Positions 44,143 through 53,398 of a stretch of 64,000 nt of DNA are shown here, piece by piece. The DNA lies in NCBI RefSeq assembly GCF_001693485.1, contig NZ_MAXC01000012.1:310001-374000 (forward strand), given 5' to 3'. The first letter of the stretch is position 1; each line of letters starts with the position of its first letter. The position numbers and the translations under genes are program-made. The notes under the pieces were generated by a model. That model did no database searches. It saw nothing but the letters and a program-made list of their open reading frames with translations, and was not told the origin of the DNA. This stretch comes from Bradyrhizobium sp. LMTR 3 (lineage in GTDB: Bacteria > Pseudomonadota > Alphaproteobacteria > Rhizobiales > Xanthobacteraceae).

Positions 44143-44796
44143 TCAGCTCTTGGCGACCGGCGGCAGCAAGGCCTGTAGCGCTTCGGCGCGCGAGCGCAGG
44201 CTCGGCGGTGTTTCGCCGTCATTGGCGATCATATCCAGCCATTGCCGTGTCGCTGCGGCATCATTGGCACGCCAAGCCGATAGCGCCAGCAATTCGCGCG
44301 CGGTATGGCGGAACGTGGCACCCGGCGCGGCAGCGGCTTCGAGGCGTTCTTTCATGTTGGGATAGCTGGTGCTTTCCAACAGCAACTGGGCCGCGCGAAT
44401 CCGCGCGAGATCCTGCTCGGCGACACCGACGCTGCGGTCAGCGGCAATCTCGTCGAACAGCTTTGCCGCGGCCTGCGGATCGCGGTTGGCGACTTCAGCC
44501 GCCATACGTAACCGTGCCAGCACGCGGTAGCCAAACGGCGCCTTCGCAACGAGATCGGCGAACGCCGCTTCGGCCTCGGCGTGCTTGTTGGCTTCCGAAA
44601 GCTCGACGGCCTTGTCGAACGCCGCCCCCGCCTCGGCAGCCTTCTTGGACTCCAGATATTGGTAGCCGCGCCAGCCGCCCACGGCGGCGATGATTAAAAT
44701 CAGGCCGGCGATGATCAGAAGCGAATATCGGTCCCACAGCCTTTTGAGCTGCTCGCGACGGACCTCCTCGTCTACTTCATCAAATAATTCAGACAC
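44143..44796 (-). CDS. YfgM-like tetratricopeptide membrane protein
   Basis: This 217-residue protein has a short cytoplasmic N-terminus (MSELFDEVDEEVRREQLKRLW), one membrane helix at about 25-43, and a periplasmic helical repeat domain of the TPR_21/YfgM type. YfgM associates with the Sec translocon and periplasmic chaperones in E. coli. It is the first gene of a four-gene unit with the lipoprotein, der and the MFS gene. The gene begins opposite a divergent gene at 45040. Confidence 0.88.
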   Translation of the reverse strand: MSELFDEVDEEVRREQLKRLWDRYSLLIIAGLILIIAAVGGWRGYQYLESKKAAEAGAAFDKAVELSEANKHAEAEAAFADLVAKAPFGYRVLARLRMAAEVANRDPQAAAKLFDEIAADRSVGVAEQDLARIRAAQLLLESTSYPNMKERLEAAAAPGATFRHTARELLALSAWRANDAAATRQWLDMIANDGETPPSLRSRAEALQALLPPVAKS

Positions 44797-45039
44797 TTAA
44801 AGATATCCCATCCCCGGGGAACCGCAGCTTGGGCGGCAGTCTCGCGCGCCCGATCCCGCATGGCCGGGGCGTAGCCTATCGATATGGCGGTGGCAAGGCA
44901 AAGCGAGGCGGATCAAAGCGTTAACAACGGCTCGCAACCGCCTCCGAAATCGGCTGGCAATGTTGACATCGCAGTTCAAAGTTTGGCGTAATCCCGGCCG
45001 CTTCCATTGTCGATCCGTACCCGATTTTTCAGGTGTTTC

Positions 45040-45897
45040 ATGCCTCGTCACGTGCTGGTTTCGATGCTGCTTGCCATCGGCCAGGTACCCTTGGCCGCAG
45101 CCTCTTTGGCCGACGACTTCAAGCCGAAGGCGCCCGAGACGGCCTTCTCGGGCAAGCTGCGCCCCGACATTTTGGGTATCTCGACCGAATCGAACGCCGA
45201 ATCCGCCCGCGCCATTTTTGATTCACTGTTCAAGGGCCGGACCGACACCAAGACCGACATCCAGCAGCAGAAGTTCGGTGGTGCCAGCTACGTCGCCGCC
45301 TTGAATTTCACCCTCCCCGCCGGTTCGAAACAGAACGGCGAGATGCTCTCGACCAGCTTCTCCTCACCCGCGAGCGCCAACCGCGCCTATTTCGTTGCCC
45401 GCAACCTGACCTTCGCACCGGACCAGCAGCCGTCGAAGGCGGACATGATCAAGGAGATCATGGGCAAATACGGCGTGCCGACCATCGTCGGCGACCAGCA
45501 TCTGTACTACATCTATCGCAAGGGCTCGATCATGTCGGTCGGCGGCAAGTACAAGGAAGCAACTGCGATCGAGGCCATCGGCAAGCCGCTCGACCCAAGG
45601 GCCGCCGTCAAGCTCAACGGCGACACCGTGCGCGGCAGTTGCGTGGCGGTCGTCAAGCGCGCCCAGACCAAGGCCAAGGAACCGGGCGCCATGCTCACCG
45701 AGGCCAAGGGCGCGAACTGCGACGGCGTGTTGAGTGTGCAGCTCGTTCCGGGCACACAGGCCGACCGTGTCGGTATCGCCCAGTTCACCCTGCTGGACGT
45801 CAAGCAGCTCGTCAGCGCCGCCGCGATCGACAGTGCCGCGCTCGCCGCCGGGCCAAGCGAGAGCGCGATGCCCAAAGGCAGCGCGCCGAAGCTCTAA
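45040..45897 (+). CDS. Conserved exported protein of unknown function
   Basis: This 285-residue protein has a signal peptide (about 1-24, ending ASLA). The mature protein begins DDFKPKAPETAFSGKL and contains two cysteines (in RGSCVAVV and GANCDGV). I do not recognise a domain. AGGTG lies 6 bases before the ATG at 45040; the frame extends to a TTG at 45007. It diverges from the YfgM-like gene across 243 bases and its stop codon overlaps that of the acyl-CoA synthetase gene. Confidence 0.75.
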   Translation: MPRHVLVSMLLAIGQVPLAAASLADDFKPKAPETAFSGKLRPDILGISTESNAESARAIFDSLFKGRTDTKTDIQQQKFGGASYVAALNFTLPAGSKQNGEMLSTSFSSPASANRAYFVARNLTFAPDQQPSKADMIKEIMGKYGVPTIVGDQHLYYIYRKGSIMSVGGKYKEATAIEAIGKPLDPRAAVKLNGDTVRGSCVAVVKRAQTKAKEPGAMLTEAKGANCDGVLSVQLVPGTQADRVGIAQFTLLDVKQLVSAAAIDSAALAAGPSESAMPKGSAPKL

Positions 45898-47489
45898 GCC
45901 GCCGTGAAAGCCTCGCGGAGCTGCCGTTTCATCACCTTGCCGTTGGCGTTGCGCGGCAACGGGTCCGTCCGCAGATCCATGGTTTCCGGCACCTTGTAGT
46001 CGGACAGCCGCTCGGCGCACCAGGCGCGCAGCGCCTCGCCGCTGACGGCATTCCGCGTCACGACGACGGCATGCACGCGCTCGCCGAGCACCGGGCACGG
46101 TTTTGCGATGATCGCGCTCTCGACCACGTCAGGATGGCCTGAAAGCACCGACTCGACCTCGGCGGAATAGATCTTGAGCCCACCGCGGTTGATCATGTCC
46201 TTCTGACGATCGAACACGCGCACGAAATTCTCTTGGTCGATCGAGCCGAGATCGCCGGAATGCCAGAAGCCGGCCGTAAAACTCTCCGCCGTCGCCTTCG
46301 GATTGTTCCAGTAGCCTTTGATGACCGACCCGCCGTGAATCCAGATTTCGCCAATCTCGCCGCGCGGCAGTTCGCGGCCTTCGGCATCGACGACGATGAT
46401 GGTGGCGCCCGGGCACGGCAGCCCGACGCTGTCGATATGGCTCACGACGAATTCTGCAGGCATCATGGTCGACGGCGAGGTGGTCTCGGTCGCCCCGTAG
46501 CAATTGGCGAGTCTCAGCCCCGGAATTTTCGCTGCCAACTTCTCGATGGTGGCGATCGGCATCGGCGCACCGCCAAAACCGCCGATCCGCCAGCTCGACA
46601 GATCGTAGCTGTCGAAATCCGGCTGCAGCAGGCAGAGATTGTACATCGCCGGCACCATCACGGTGTAGGTGACCCGCTCGCGCGCGGCGAGCTTCAAATA
46701 TTCCGCCGCCTTGAACTCCGGCATGATGATCAGCGCGCCGGCGCAACGGACCATGGTCATGACGTTGGCGACCACGCCGGTGACATGCCCGAGCGGCACC
46801 GCGGCGATCGAGCGATCCGCGGCAGTGAGCTTCATGCACAAGACGAACAACATGGCCGAATGAATGATGGTGCAATGGGCGAGCATCGCGCCCTTTGGTC
46901 GCCCCGTGGTGCCCGACGTATAGAGGATCATGGCAGTGTCCTCTTCGCCGACCTCGATTGGTGCGGCCAGCGGCGCGTTTTGCAAGAGCTCCGAAAAGCG
47001 CGACAGCCGCGGATCGTCGTCCACCGCGATCCTATGCGTGACTTCAGGAATATCGACCGCATCCGGCACGCGATCGGCGAGCGAGGCCTCGTGGATCAGG
47101 AGCTTTGCGCCGCAATCGGTGAGCACATAGGCGATCTCGGGCTTCTGCTGGCGGGTCGAAAGCAGCACCGTCACCAGCCCGGCATGGGCCGCACCCAGCA
47201 TCGTCAGCACGAATTCGATTCTATTGCCGAGCAGCAGCGCGACGCGGTCACCGCGCTGCAGGCCGAGTTTTTGAAATCCTGCTGCGATTTGCGCCGATCG
47301 CTGCGCGACCTCGCGCCATGTCATTCGCGTGGCGCCGCAGACCAGCGCCTCGCCGTCCGGGTTGGTCGCAACCGCTTCGGCCACCATCGCCGGAATGCTC
47401 TTGGGCCGTTCACAAAAGACCGAAACAATTCGGTCGCCAAAGCGCGGCTCGAGCCGCATCGCCGGGATAGAGTGCTGCGACCAGTCCAT
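45894..47489 (-). CDS. AMP-dependent acyl-CoA synthetase/ligase
   Basis: This 531-residue ANL-superfamily enzyme activates a carboxylic acid to its acyl-CoA through an acyl-adenylate. The AMP-binding motif YTSGTTGRPKG is at 190-200, a YGATETTSP segment follows, and the catalytic lysine is in RNANGKVMKRQL near the end. Substrate chain length cannot be told. It lies 15 bases after panB on the same strand, perhaps in one operon with panB and the NnrU gene. Its stop overlaps the converging exported-protein gene. Confidence 0.92.
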   Translation of the reverse strand: MDWSQHSIPAMRLEPRFGDRIVSVFCERPKSIPAMVAEAVATNPDGEALVCGATRMTWREVAQRSAQIAAGFQKLGLQRGDRVALLLGNRIEFVLTMLGAAHAGLVTVLLSTRQQKPEIAYVLTDCGAKLLIHEASLADRVPDAVDIPEVTHRIAVDDDPRLSRFSELLQNAPLAAPIEVGEEDTAMILYTSGTTGRPKGAMLAHCTIIHSAMLFVLCMKLTAADRSIAAVPLGHVTGVVANVMTMVRCAGALIIMPEFKAAEYLKLAARERVTYTVMVPAMYNLCLLQPDFDSYDLSSWRIGGFGGAPMPIATIEKLAAKIPGLRLANCYGATETTSPSTMMPAEFVVSHIDSVGLPCPGATIIVVDAEGRELPRGEIGEIWIHGGSVIKGYWNNPKATAESFTAGFWHSGDLGSIDQENFVRVFDRQKDMINRGGLKIYSAEVESVLSGHPDVVESAIIAKPCPVLGERVHAVVVTRNAVSGEALRAWCAERLSDYKVPETMDLRTDPLPRNANGKVMKRQLREAFTAA

Positions 47490-47504
47490 GGATGGCGCGC
47501 CCCG

Positions 47505-48326
47505 TCAGCTCTTCTTCATCTCGTAGACGTGCTCGGGTCCCGGGAAAGCGCGCGAGCGCACGTCGCTGGCGTAACCCTGGATCGCCGTTTCGATCGCGGG
47601 GCCGAGATTACCATAGCGGCGCACGAATTTCGGCGTCCGCGGCGACAGACCCAGCATGTCCTCGAGCACCAGTACCTGGCCATCGCAGGCCGCGCTGGCG
47701 CCGATGCCGATGGTCGGAATGGCGATGGTCTCCGTGATCTTGCGCGCCAGCGGCTCGGCGACCGCTTCGACCACGACCGAAAACGCACCAGCGTCCGAGA
47801 TCGCCTGGGCGTCTTTCAGGATCGGATCCCAACTGCCCTCGTCGCGGCCCTGCGCGCGAAACGAGCCGAGCGTGTTGATCGATTGCGGCGTCAGTCCGAT
47901 GTGGCCCATGACCGGCACGCCGCGCTCGGACAGGAACGCGACGGTTTCCGCCATGCGCACGCCGCCTTCGAGCTTCACCGCGCCGCAGTGGGTTTCCTTC
48001 AATATCCGCACCGCGGAATGAAACGCCTGCTCCTTCGAAGCCTCATAGGAGCCGAAGGGCATGTCCACAACGACGAGGGCATGCTTCGAGCCGCGCATCA
48101 CCGCATGGCCCTGCAGGATCATCATGTCGAGCGTCACCGGCACCGTGGTCTCGAAACCGTGCATGACGTTACCGAGGGAATCGCCGACCAGAATGACGTC
48201 GCAGTGGCGATCGACCAGCGCCGCGGTATGCGCATGGTAGGACGTCAGCATCACGATCGGCTCGCCGTGCTTGCGCGCACGGATATCCGGCGCCGTTTTG
48301 CGCTTGATGGAAGATTGTACGGACAT
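47505..48326 (-). CDS. panB: 3-methyl-2-oxobutanoate hydroxymethyltransferase
   Basis: This 273-residue enzyme makes ketopantoate for pantothenate and CoA synthesis. Conserved blocks include [26 protein letters not shown] (metal-binding Asp), [17 protein letters not shown] and the catalytic region near GHIGLTPQS. The ATG at 48326 has TGGAG 6 bases upstream. It is one base after the NnrU gene and 15 bases before the acyl-CoA synthetase gene. panC is not in the window. Confidence 0.96.
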   Translation of the reverse strand: MSVQSSIKRKTAPDIRARKHGEPIVMLTSYHAHTAALVDRHCDVILVGDSLGNVMHGFETTVPVTLDMMILQGHAVMRGSKHALVVVDMPFGSYEASKEQAFHSAVRILKETHCGAVKLEGGVRMAETVAFLSERGVPVMGHIGLTPQSINTLGSFRAQGRDEGSWDPILKDAQAISDAGAFSVVVEAVAEPLARKITETIAIPTIGIGASAACDGQVLVLEDMLGLSPRTPKFVRRYGNLGPAIETAIQGYASDVRSRAFPGPEHVYEMKKS

Positions 48327-48327
48327 G

Positions 48328-48912
48328 TTAGGCTCCAACCACGGGGACGCCGATCACGACCGGATGGAACGCGAAGGCGAGCGCCAGATAGGCGACGAGA
48401 CCGACCGCGACCGCGATCAAATCGTTGCCGGGACCGCCGACGGGAATCGGCGGGGCCCCGGCGTCGGAACGATATTTCAGCGAAATGCGATCGTACACCG
48501 CCCACGCGAGAAACGAGCCGAACAGGATGATCGAGCCGAGATCGCCATTGGCGAGCAGATGTGCCGCCGCCCACAGCTTGATGCCCGTCAGCATCGGGTG
48601 TTTCAGTGTCGTATAGATCCGGCCGCGGATGTAGGACGCGACAACCATGATGACCGCGGGCAGCATCAGCGCCGTGGTGATGTGCTTGAGCGCCACTGGC
48701 GGGTTCCAGACGTTGTACCATCCCGTCGCGCGATAAAGCGCAAAGCCCCAGATGATCAGCGCCAGACCAGCGAACGAAGCCAGCGCATAGCCGATCTTGT
48801 AGCCGCTCTCGCCCGTCGCGGAGATCACCTGCGCGCGCAGCTTGCGCTGCGTGGTGAGCGTGTGGACGCCGAAGAACAGGATCAGGCCCAGGATCAACAC
48901 CAGCAGTCCCAT
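48328..48912 (-). CDS. NnrU-family membrane protein
   Basis: This 194-residue protein has five or six membrane helices and matches the NnrU/methyltransferase-like membrane family ([33 protein letters not shown]). In denitrifiers nnrU is needed for nitrite and nitric oxide reductase expression; in non-denitrifiers its role is unknown. It lies one base upstream of panB on the same strand, so the two are co-transcribed even though their roles are not obviously linked. Confidence 0.9.
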   Translation of the reverse strand: MGLLVLILGLILFFGVHTLTTQRKLRAQVISATGESGYKIGYALASFAGLALIIWGFALYRATGWYNVWNPPVALKHITTALMLPAVIMVVASYIRGRIYTTLKHPMLTGIKLWAAAHLLANGDLGSIILFGSFLAWAVYDRISLKYRSDAGAPPIPVGGPGNDLIAVAVGLVAYLALAFAFHPVVIGVPVVGA

Positions 48913-48996
48913 GACGTGCCTCCCGTTGCGCGGCTGGTTTTCCGGATTATCCGCGTATCATTTTAAGGGCTTGGTGCGCAATGCGCCACGCGGCCG

Positions 48997-49599
48997 TTAC
49001 GGCTTCTCCGCCTGCTTGCCTAGATCGCGGTTGTCGACGTAGCGAATCGCGATCGGCCGCCCGGCAAGCGCGCCGCCGAGCCCGGACGTGAACTTGAGCG
49101 GCGTGCAACCTGCAAGCGACGCGTTGATCGCTTTCAAGTAGGTAGCGCGGGTGTCGGCCGGAACGCCTGCCGTGGCGTAGGTCACGCGGGGCGTAGCGAT
49201 GATCTCGCCCGAGCGCTTGAAGCTGAACCGAACCGACATCTGCATGCCCTGGCGCGCGTTGTCGGAAGGCGGCGGCGACCAACAGGAGCGCAACGCCGCA
49301 AAGAGCTCGCCGATCGTATCGAGATCATGATCCGGCTTCCGGTATTTCGCGGCCTGATCCTGTGGCGGCACGCTTTCGATCGTGAGTTGCAGATTCTGGC
49401 CGTACGGATAATCGATCTCGGGAATACAGGGACCTTCGTTGAACACGCTGCAAAATGACGGCGTGCAGGGCTGGCCGTCGAGCACGCTGCAGGGCGCATG
49501 CGAAAAGGGCGTGGCGTCGATCTGGCGCCGCGACTGGGCATCGGCGGCGCTCATCCCGACGAATGTGGTGACCAGGCAAACGATGATGCACCGGAACAT
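48997..49599 (-). CDS. Exported protein with TonB/TolA C-terminal-like domain
   Basis: This 200-residue protein has a signal peptide (about 1-21, ending ADA-QS). A Cys-rich segment with several C-x6-10-C spacings follows, then a C-terminal part (LFAALRSCWSPPPSDNARQGMQMSVRFSF, split by Cys) that resembles the TonB/TolA C-terminal fold often found in rhizobial exported proteins. No membrane helix follows the signal peptide, so it is soluble in the periplasm. Function unknown; it stands alone. Confidence 0.7.
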   Translation of the reverse strand: MFRCIIVCLVTTFVGMSAADAQSRRQIDATPFSHAPCSVLDGQPCTPSFCSVFNEGPCIPEIDYPYGQNLQLTIESVPPQDQAAKYRKPDHDLDTIGELFAALRSCWSPPPSDNARQGMQMSVRFSFKRSGEIIATPRVTYATAGVPADTRATYLKAINASLAGCTPLKFTSGLGGALAGRPIAIRYVDNRDLGKQAEKP

Positions 49600-49670
49600 G
49601 CGGCCTAAGTCCTAAGAGGCGACCCAACTAAGCTGATGCACGGTTCGTCCCGTATCAAGGCGGACGGTGT

Positions 49671-50222
49671 TCACATCCCTGCGTTCATGGCGGACAGTTC
49701 CGCAATCAGGGCCTTCTCGCTGGGCTGGTCGAGCACGCCGGCCGTATAGAGCGAGATGCCGCCATAGAGCGTAATGTAGACCTTCATCACCGCGCGGCGA
49801 CGCTCGGCCGGGCTCTCGATATCCTGGCAGAATATCCGCATGGCCTGGGCGATGACCTTATGAACCGCGGCCTGCAGCGGCGGATTGTGCTTCATGGTGG
49901 CGTGCGGGCGGCTGGTCATCAGGGCATACAGCGCGCGGTTGGCGAGCGCGAAGCGGACATATTTCGCGGTGTAGTCCAGTGGCGTCTCTGCCTTGACGAG
50001 GATGGCGGCGAGCCTCGTGTAGGCCTCGGCCGCTACCGCGTCGAGCAGCGCTTCACGGTCAGTGAAATGATTGTACAGCGGGCGATGCGCGACGCCGACG
50101 GCCTCCGCGACCTCGCGCAGGCTCAGTTGCTCATGGCCGGCCGCGGCCACCAAACGGGTGGCGGCCTTCAGCGCTTCCGATTTCAGATTGCCATGGCGAT
50201 AGGTCGCCCGCGGATAAGCCAC
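49671..50222 (-). CDS. TetR/AcrR-family regulator
   Basis: This 183-residue protein has an N-terminal helix-turn-helix (SLREVAEAVGVAHRPLYNHF, residues about 34-53) and a short C-terminal domain of the WHG/TetR_C type. The target is unknown. It is flanked by a palindromic repeat upstream and by an exported-protein gene downstream. The nearest gene upstream is prfC on the same strand, 65 bases away, across a hairpin repeat. Confidence 0.88.
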   Translation of the reverse strand: MAYPRATYRHGNLKSEALKAATRLVAAAGHEQLSLREVAEAVGVAHRPLYNHFTDREALLDAVAAEAYTRLAAILVKAETPLDYTAKYVRFALANRALYALMTSRPHATMKHNPPLQAAVHKVIAQAMRIFCQDIESPAERRRAVMKVYITLYGGISLYTAGVLDQPSEKALIAELSAMNAGM

Positions 50223-50233
50223 GGCGTACTGGA

Positions 50234-50253
50234 TCCCCCGCCTTCGCGGGGGA
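50234..50253. repeat. Hairpin repeat TCCCCCGC-cttc-GCGGGGGA
   Basis: An 8-bp perfect stem with loop CTTC, flanked by ACTGGA and CGACAG. The layout matches the GTCCCTGC hairpins near 38.4-38.6 kb, suggesting a diverged member of the same family. It sits between prfC and the TetR gene and could act as a terminator for prfC. Confidence 0.6.
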
Positions 50254-50287
50254 CGACAGCGGAGCTTGGCGCAAAAAGCGAGCCCGA

Positions 50288-51907
50288 CTACGCCTTCTTC
50301 TTCACGTCCTTGACGTTGGAGAAGGTGATCCCCTCAGCCCGTTCGCGGGTATAGCCCAGGTAAAACTCGTTCTTGGCCATGAACACGGGATCGCCGTCGA
50401 CGTCATCGGCGATGCCCGAACCGTTGGCCGCGATGAAAGCGTCGAGCTTCTTGCGGTCGTCGGACGAAACCCAGCGGGCGAGCTGGAATTCCGAAACCTC
50501 GAATTCCACCGGCAGCGAATATTCCGCATCGAGCCGCGCCTTCAGCACGTCGAGCTGCAGCGGACCGACGACGCCCACCAGCGCCGGCGCGCCGTCGCGG
50601 GGCCGGAATACCTGCACCACGCCCTCTTCCGACATCTGCTGCAGCGCCTCTTTCAGCTTCTTGGCCTTCATCGCATCCGTCAGCCGCACGCGGCGGACGA
50701 TTTCCGGCGCAAAACTCGGCACGCCGACGAAGGTGATCTCCTCGCCTTCCGTCAGCGTATCGCCGATCCGCAAGGTACCGTGGTTCGGAATGCCGACGAC
50801 GTCGCCGGCAAAGGCCTCATCGGCCACCGAGCGATCCTGCGCGAAGAAGAACTGCGGCGACGACAGCGACATGTTTTTGCCGGTCCGCACCAGCTTCGCT
50901 TTCATGCCGCGGCTGAGCTTGCCGGAGCACAGCCGCGCGAACGCGATGCGGTCGCGGTGGTTCGGATCCATATTGGCCTGGATCTTGAACACGAAGGCGC
51001 TCATGCGCGGCTCGGCTGCTTCGACCTTGCGCAAATTGCTGTCCTGCGCCCGCGGCGCCGGCGCGAACTTGCCAAGACCTTCCAGCAAGTCGCCGACACC
51101 GAAATTGCGCAGCGCGCTGCCGAAATAGACCGGCGTCAAATGGCCCTCGCGAAACGCGTCCAGCTCGAACGGCTTGCAGGCTTCCGACACCAGCGCGAGT
51201 TCGTCCTTGATCTCGGCGACGTCGAGATTGGGGTTGCGGCCGGCGAGATCGGCGATGTCGATCTGCTCGGTCGCGCCGGTCTTGGCACCGCCGCCTTCGA
51301 GCAGGCGCACGCCGCCGTTGACGACGTCATAGGTGCCGAGGAAGTCGCGGCCGCGGCCGACCGGCCAGGTCATCGGCGTGGTGTCGAGCGCCAGCGTCTT
51401 TTCGATCTCGTCCAGCAGTTCGAACGTGTCGCGGCTCTCGCGGTCCATCTTGTTGATGAAGGTGATGATCGGAATGTCGCGCAGCCGGCACACCTCGAAC
51501 AGCTTTCGCGTCCGCGCCTCGATGCCCTTGGCGGCGTCGATCACCATGACGGCGGAATCGACCGCGGTCAGCGTCCGGTAGGTGTCTTCGGAAAAGTCTT
51601 CGTGGCCGGGCGTGTCCAGGAGGTTGAAGACGAGGTCCTGGAATTCGAACGTCATCACCGAGGTTACGACCGAGATGCCGCGCTCGCGCTCGATCTTCAT
51701 CCAGTCGGAACGGGTATTGCGCCGCTCGCCCTTGGCCTTGACCTGGCCCGCCAGGTTGATGGCGCCGCCGAACAGCAGCAGCTTTTCTGTCAGCGTGGTC
51801 TTGCCGGCGTCCGGATGGGAGATGATCGCAAACGTGCGCCGACGCGCCACTTCATCTGAGAGCGGCGAGCGGGACGGCGATTCGGCTGTAACGGCAATGT
51901 CGGACAT
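50288..51907 (-). CDS. prfC: Peptide chain release factor 3
   Basis: This 539-residue translational GTPase recycles release factors after stop-codon recognition. The G1 motif SHPDAGKTT is at 30-38, [15 protein letters not shown] is G3, and NKMDRESRD is G4. The region [19 protein letters not shown] is typical of RF3 rather than EF-G. The ATG at 51907 was chosen; the open frame upstream lacks a ribosome binding site. It diverges from the gdx gene. A riboswitch for gdx lies between them. Confidence 0.95.
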   Translation of the reverse strand: MSDIAVTAESPSRSPLSDEVARRRTFAIISHPDAGKTTLTEKLLLFGGAINLAGQVKAKGERRNTRSDWMKIERERGISVVTSVMTFEFQDLVFNLLDTPGHEDFSEDTYRTLTAVDSAVMVIDAAKGIEARTRKLFEVCRLRDIPIITFINKMDRESRDTFELLDEIEKTLALDTTPMTWPVGRGRDFLGTYDVVNGGVRLLEGGGAKTGATEQIDIADLAGRNPNLDVAEIKDELALVSEACKPFELDAFREGHLTPVYFGSALRNFGVGDLLEGLGKFAPAPRAQDSNLRKVEAAEPRMSAFVFKIQANMDPNHRDRIAFARLCSGKLSRGMKAKLVRTGKNMSLSSPQFFFAQDRSVADEAFAGDVVGIPNHGTLRIGDTLTEGEEITFVGVPSFAPEIVRRVRLTDAMKAKKLKEALQQMSEEGVVQVFRPRDGAPALVGVVGPLQLDVLKARLDAEYSLPVEFEVSEFQLARWVSSDDRKKLDAFIAANGSGIADDVDGDPVFMAKNEFYLGYTRERAEGITFSNVKDVKKKA

Positions 51908-51995
51908 GAGGCTCGAGCGTTTGGCAGGGAAAACCGGGCTGATCAAGCCTCATTTGGTGGTTGCGAGGGCTCCTGGCCAGTCCCATATCGGCAGC

Positions 51996-52044
51996 GGAAG
52001 GACGGCCTTCCAATTTTGCAGCTCATCCGCGGGGACGACCCTGC
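51996..52044 (+). ncRNA. Guanidine-II (mini-ykkC) riboswitch
   Basis: Two small hairpins with ACGR loops lie in tandem. P1 is GGAAGG-ACGG-CCTTCC at 51996-52011. P2 is GCGGGG-ACGA-CCCTGC at 52029-52044, with one G-U pair. The linker is 17 bases. The Shine-Dalgarno GGAGGG at 52053-52058 follows 8 bases after P2. Two ACGR hairpins just before a sugE/gdx gene are the defining layout of the guanidine-II riboswitch, which turns on guanidinium export when guanidine binds. Boundaries are approximate. Confidence 0.87.
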
Positions 52045-52063
52045 CGGGGTTCGGAGGGTTGTC

Positions 52064-52378
52064 ATGGCTTGGATCGTGTTGTTCGTCGCCGGTCTTATGG
52101 AAGTGGGCTGGGCGATCGGCCTCAAATATACCGAGGGTTTCACACGGCTTACTCCATCCGTCCTGACGCTTGCCTGCATGGCAGGCAGTATCCTCCTGCT
52201 TGGCCTTGCCTTGAAAGCGCTGCCGATCGGAACCGCCTACGCCGTATGGACCGGCATCGGTGCGGTCGGAACGGCAATCCTTGGTATCGCGCTGTTCGGC
52301 GAGCCAGCGACCGCGGCTCGCCTCGCCTGCATCGGACTGATCGTGGCTGGTATTATCGGGCTCAAGCTGGTCACCTGA
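52064..52378 (+). CDS. gdx: Guanidinium exporter of the small multidrug resistance family
   Basis: This 104-residue protein has four membrane helices and is a SugE/Gdx-type SMR protein. The central Glu13 ([16 protein letters not shown]) binds the cation, and the KYTEG and W-T-G-I-G-A-V-G-T segments are typical of the SugE subgroup rather than EmrE. It exports guanidinium in exchange for protons. The ATG at 52064 has GGAGGG 5 bases upstream. A two-hairpin riboswitch precedes it. Its stop codon directly abuts that of pit, so the two converge. Confidence 0.94.
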   Translation: MAWIVLFVAGLMEVGWAIGLKYTEGFTRLTPSVLTLACMAGSILLLGLALKALPIGTAYAVWTGIGAVGTAILGIALFGEPATAARLACIGLIVAGIIGLKLVT

Positions 52379-53383
52379 TCAGCGCAGCAACAGCACCGCC
52401 CAATAGGTCAGCGCCGCCACGAATGCTGAAGCCGGAATGGTGATCACCCAGGCGTAGACGATCGAGCTCGCCACGTTCCAGCGCACCGCCGAGACCCGCC
52501 GCGCCGCGCCAACGCCGACAATGGAGCCGGTAATGGTGTGGGTTGTGGATACGGGAACCCCGAGATAGGTCGCCATGAACAGGGTCGCAGCTCCACCGGT
52601 TTCGGCGCAAAAGCCCTGCATCGGCGTCAATTTCGTGATCCGCAATCCCATGGTGCGGACGATCCGCCAGCCCCCCATCAACGTGCCGAGTCCCATCGCC
52701 GCCTGGCAGGAAATCACGACCCAGAACGGGATGGCGAAATCCGCCCCGAGATGGCCTTGCGAATACAAAAGTACCGCGATGATGCCCATGGTCTTTTGCG
52801 CGTCATTGCCGCCATGGCCGAGCGAATAGAGCGACGCCGAGACGAATTGCAGAATGCGGAAGGCGCGATCGACCGCAAACGGCGTCGAGCGCACCGACAG
52901 CCAGGACACGATCGCGACCAGCACCAGCGCCAACAGGAATCCAACCAGCGGCGACAACACGATCGCCAAGAGCGTCTTGGACAGCCCGCTCCAGACCGCG
53001 GCCGAAATCCCGGCCTTCGCCATGCCGGCGCCGACCAGTCCGCCGATCAACGCGTGCGAACTCGACGATGGAATGCCGAGCCCCCAGGTAATCAGGTTCC
53101 AGACGATCGCGCCGACCAGCGCGGCGAAGATGACGGTAGCGTCCACGACGTCGGGTTCGATAATCCCCTTGCCGATGGTATTGGCGACGTGCAGGCCAAA
53201 GACGAGGAAGGCAATGAAATTGAAGAACGCCGCCCACGCCACCGCATAATGCGGCCGCAGCACGCGGGTCGATACGATCGTGGCGATCGAATTGGCGGCG
53301 TCGTGCAGGCCGTTGAGGAAATCGAACAACAGCGCGACGCCAATTAAGAAGACCAGAATTGGAAAAGCCAGGGTGGCGTCCAC
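52379..53383 (-). CDS. pit: Inorganic phosphate transporter, Pit family
   Basis: This 334-residue protein has about ten membrane helices. The two PHO4 signatures are present: LNGLHDAANSIATIVSTRVL near the start and GHGGNDAQKTMG in the second half. It is a low-affinity phosphate (or sulfate) symporter. It lies 15 bases after the DUF47 gene on the same strand, an arrangement found in many bacteria where the DUF47 protein regulates the transporter. It converges with gdx. Confidence 0.95.
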   Translation of the reverse strand: MDATLAFPILVFLIGVALLFDFLNGLHDAANSIATIVSTRVLRPHYAVAWAAFFNFIAFLVFGLHVANTIGKGIIEPDVVDATVIFAALVGAIVWNLITWGLGIPSSSSHALIGGLVGAGMAKAGISAAVWSGLSKTLLAIVLSPLVGFLLALVLVAIVSWLSVRSTPFAVDRAFRILQFVSASLYSLGHGGNDAQKTMGIIAVLLYSQGHLGADFAIPFWVVISCQAAMGLGTLMGGWRIVRTMGLRITKLTPMQGFCAETGGAATLFMATYLGVPVSTTHTITGSIVGVGAARRVSAVRWNVASSIVYAWVITIPASAFVAALTYWAVLLLR

Positions 53384-53398
53384 TGAATTGACCCTGCC

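Noticed and set aside
46233..48530. A 765-codon plus-strand frame
   Set aside because: It is the complement of the acyl-CoA synthetase and panB genes; composition and lack of domains show it is a shadow.
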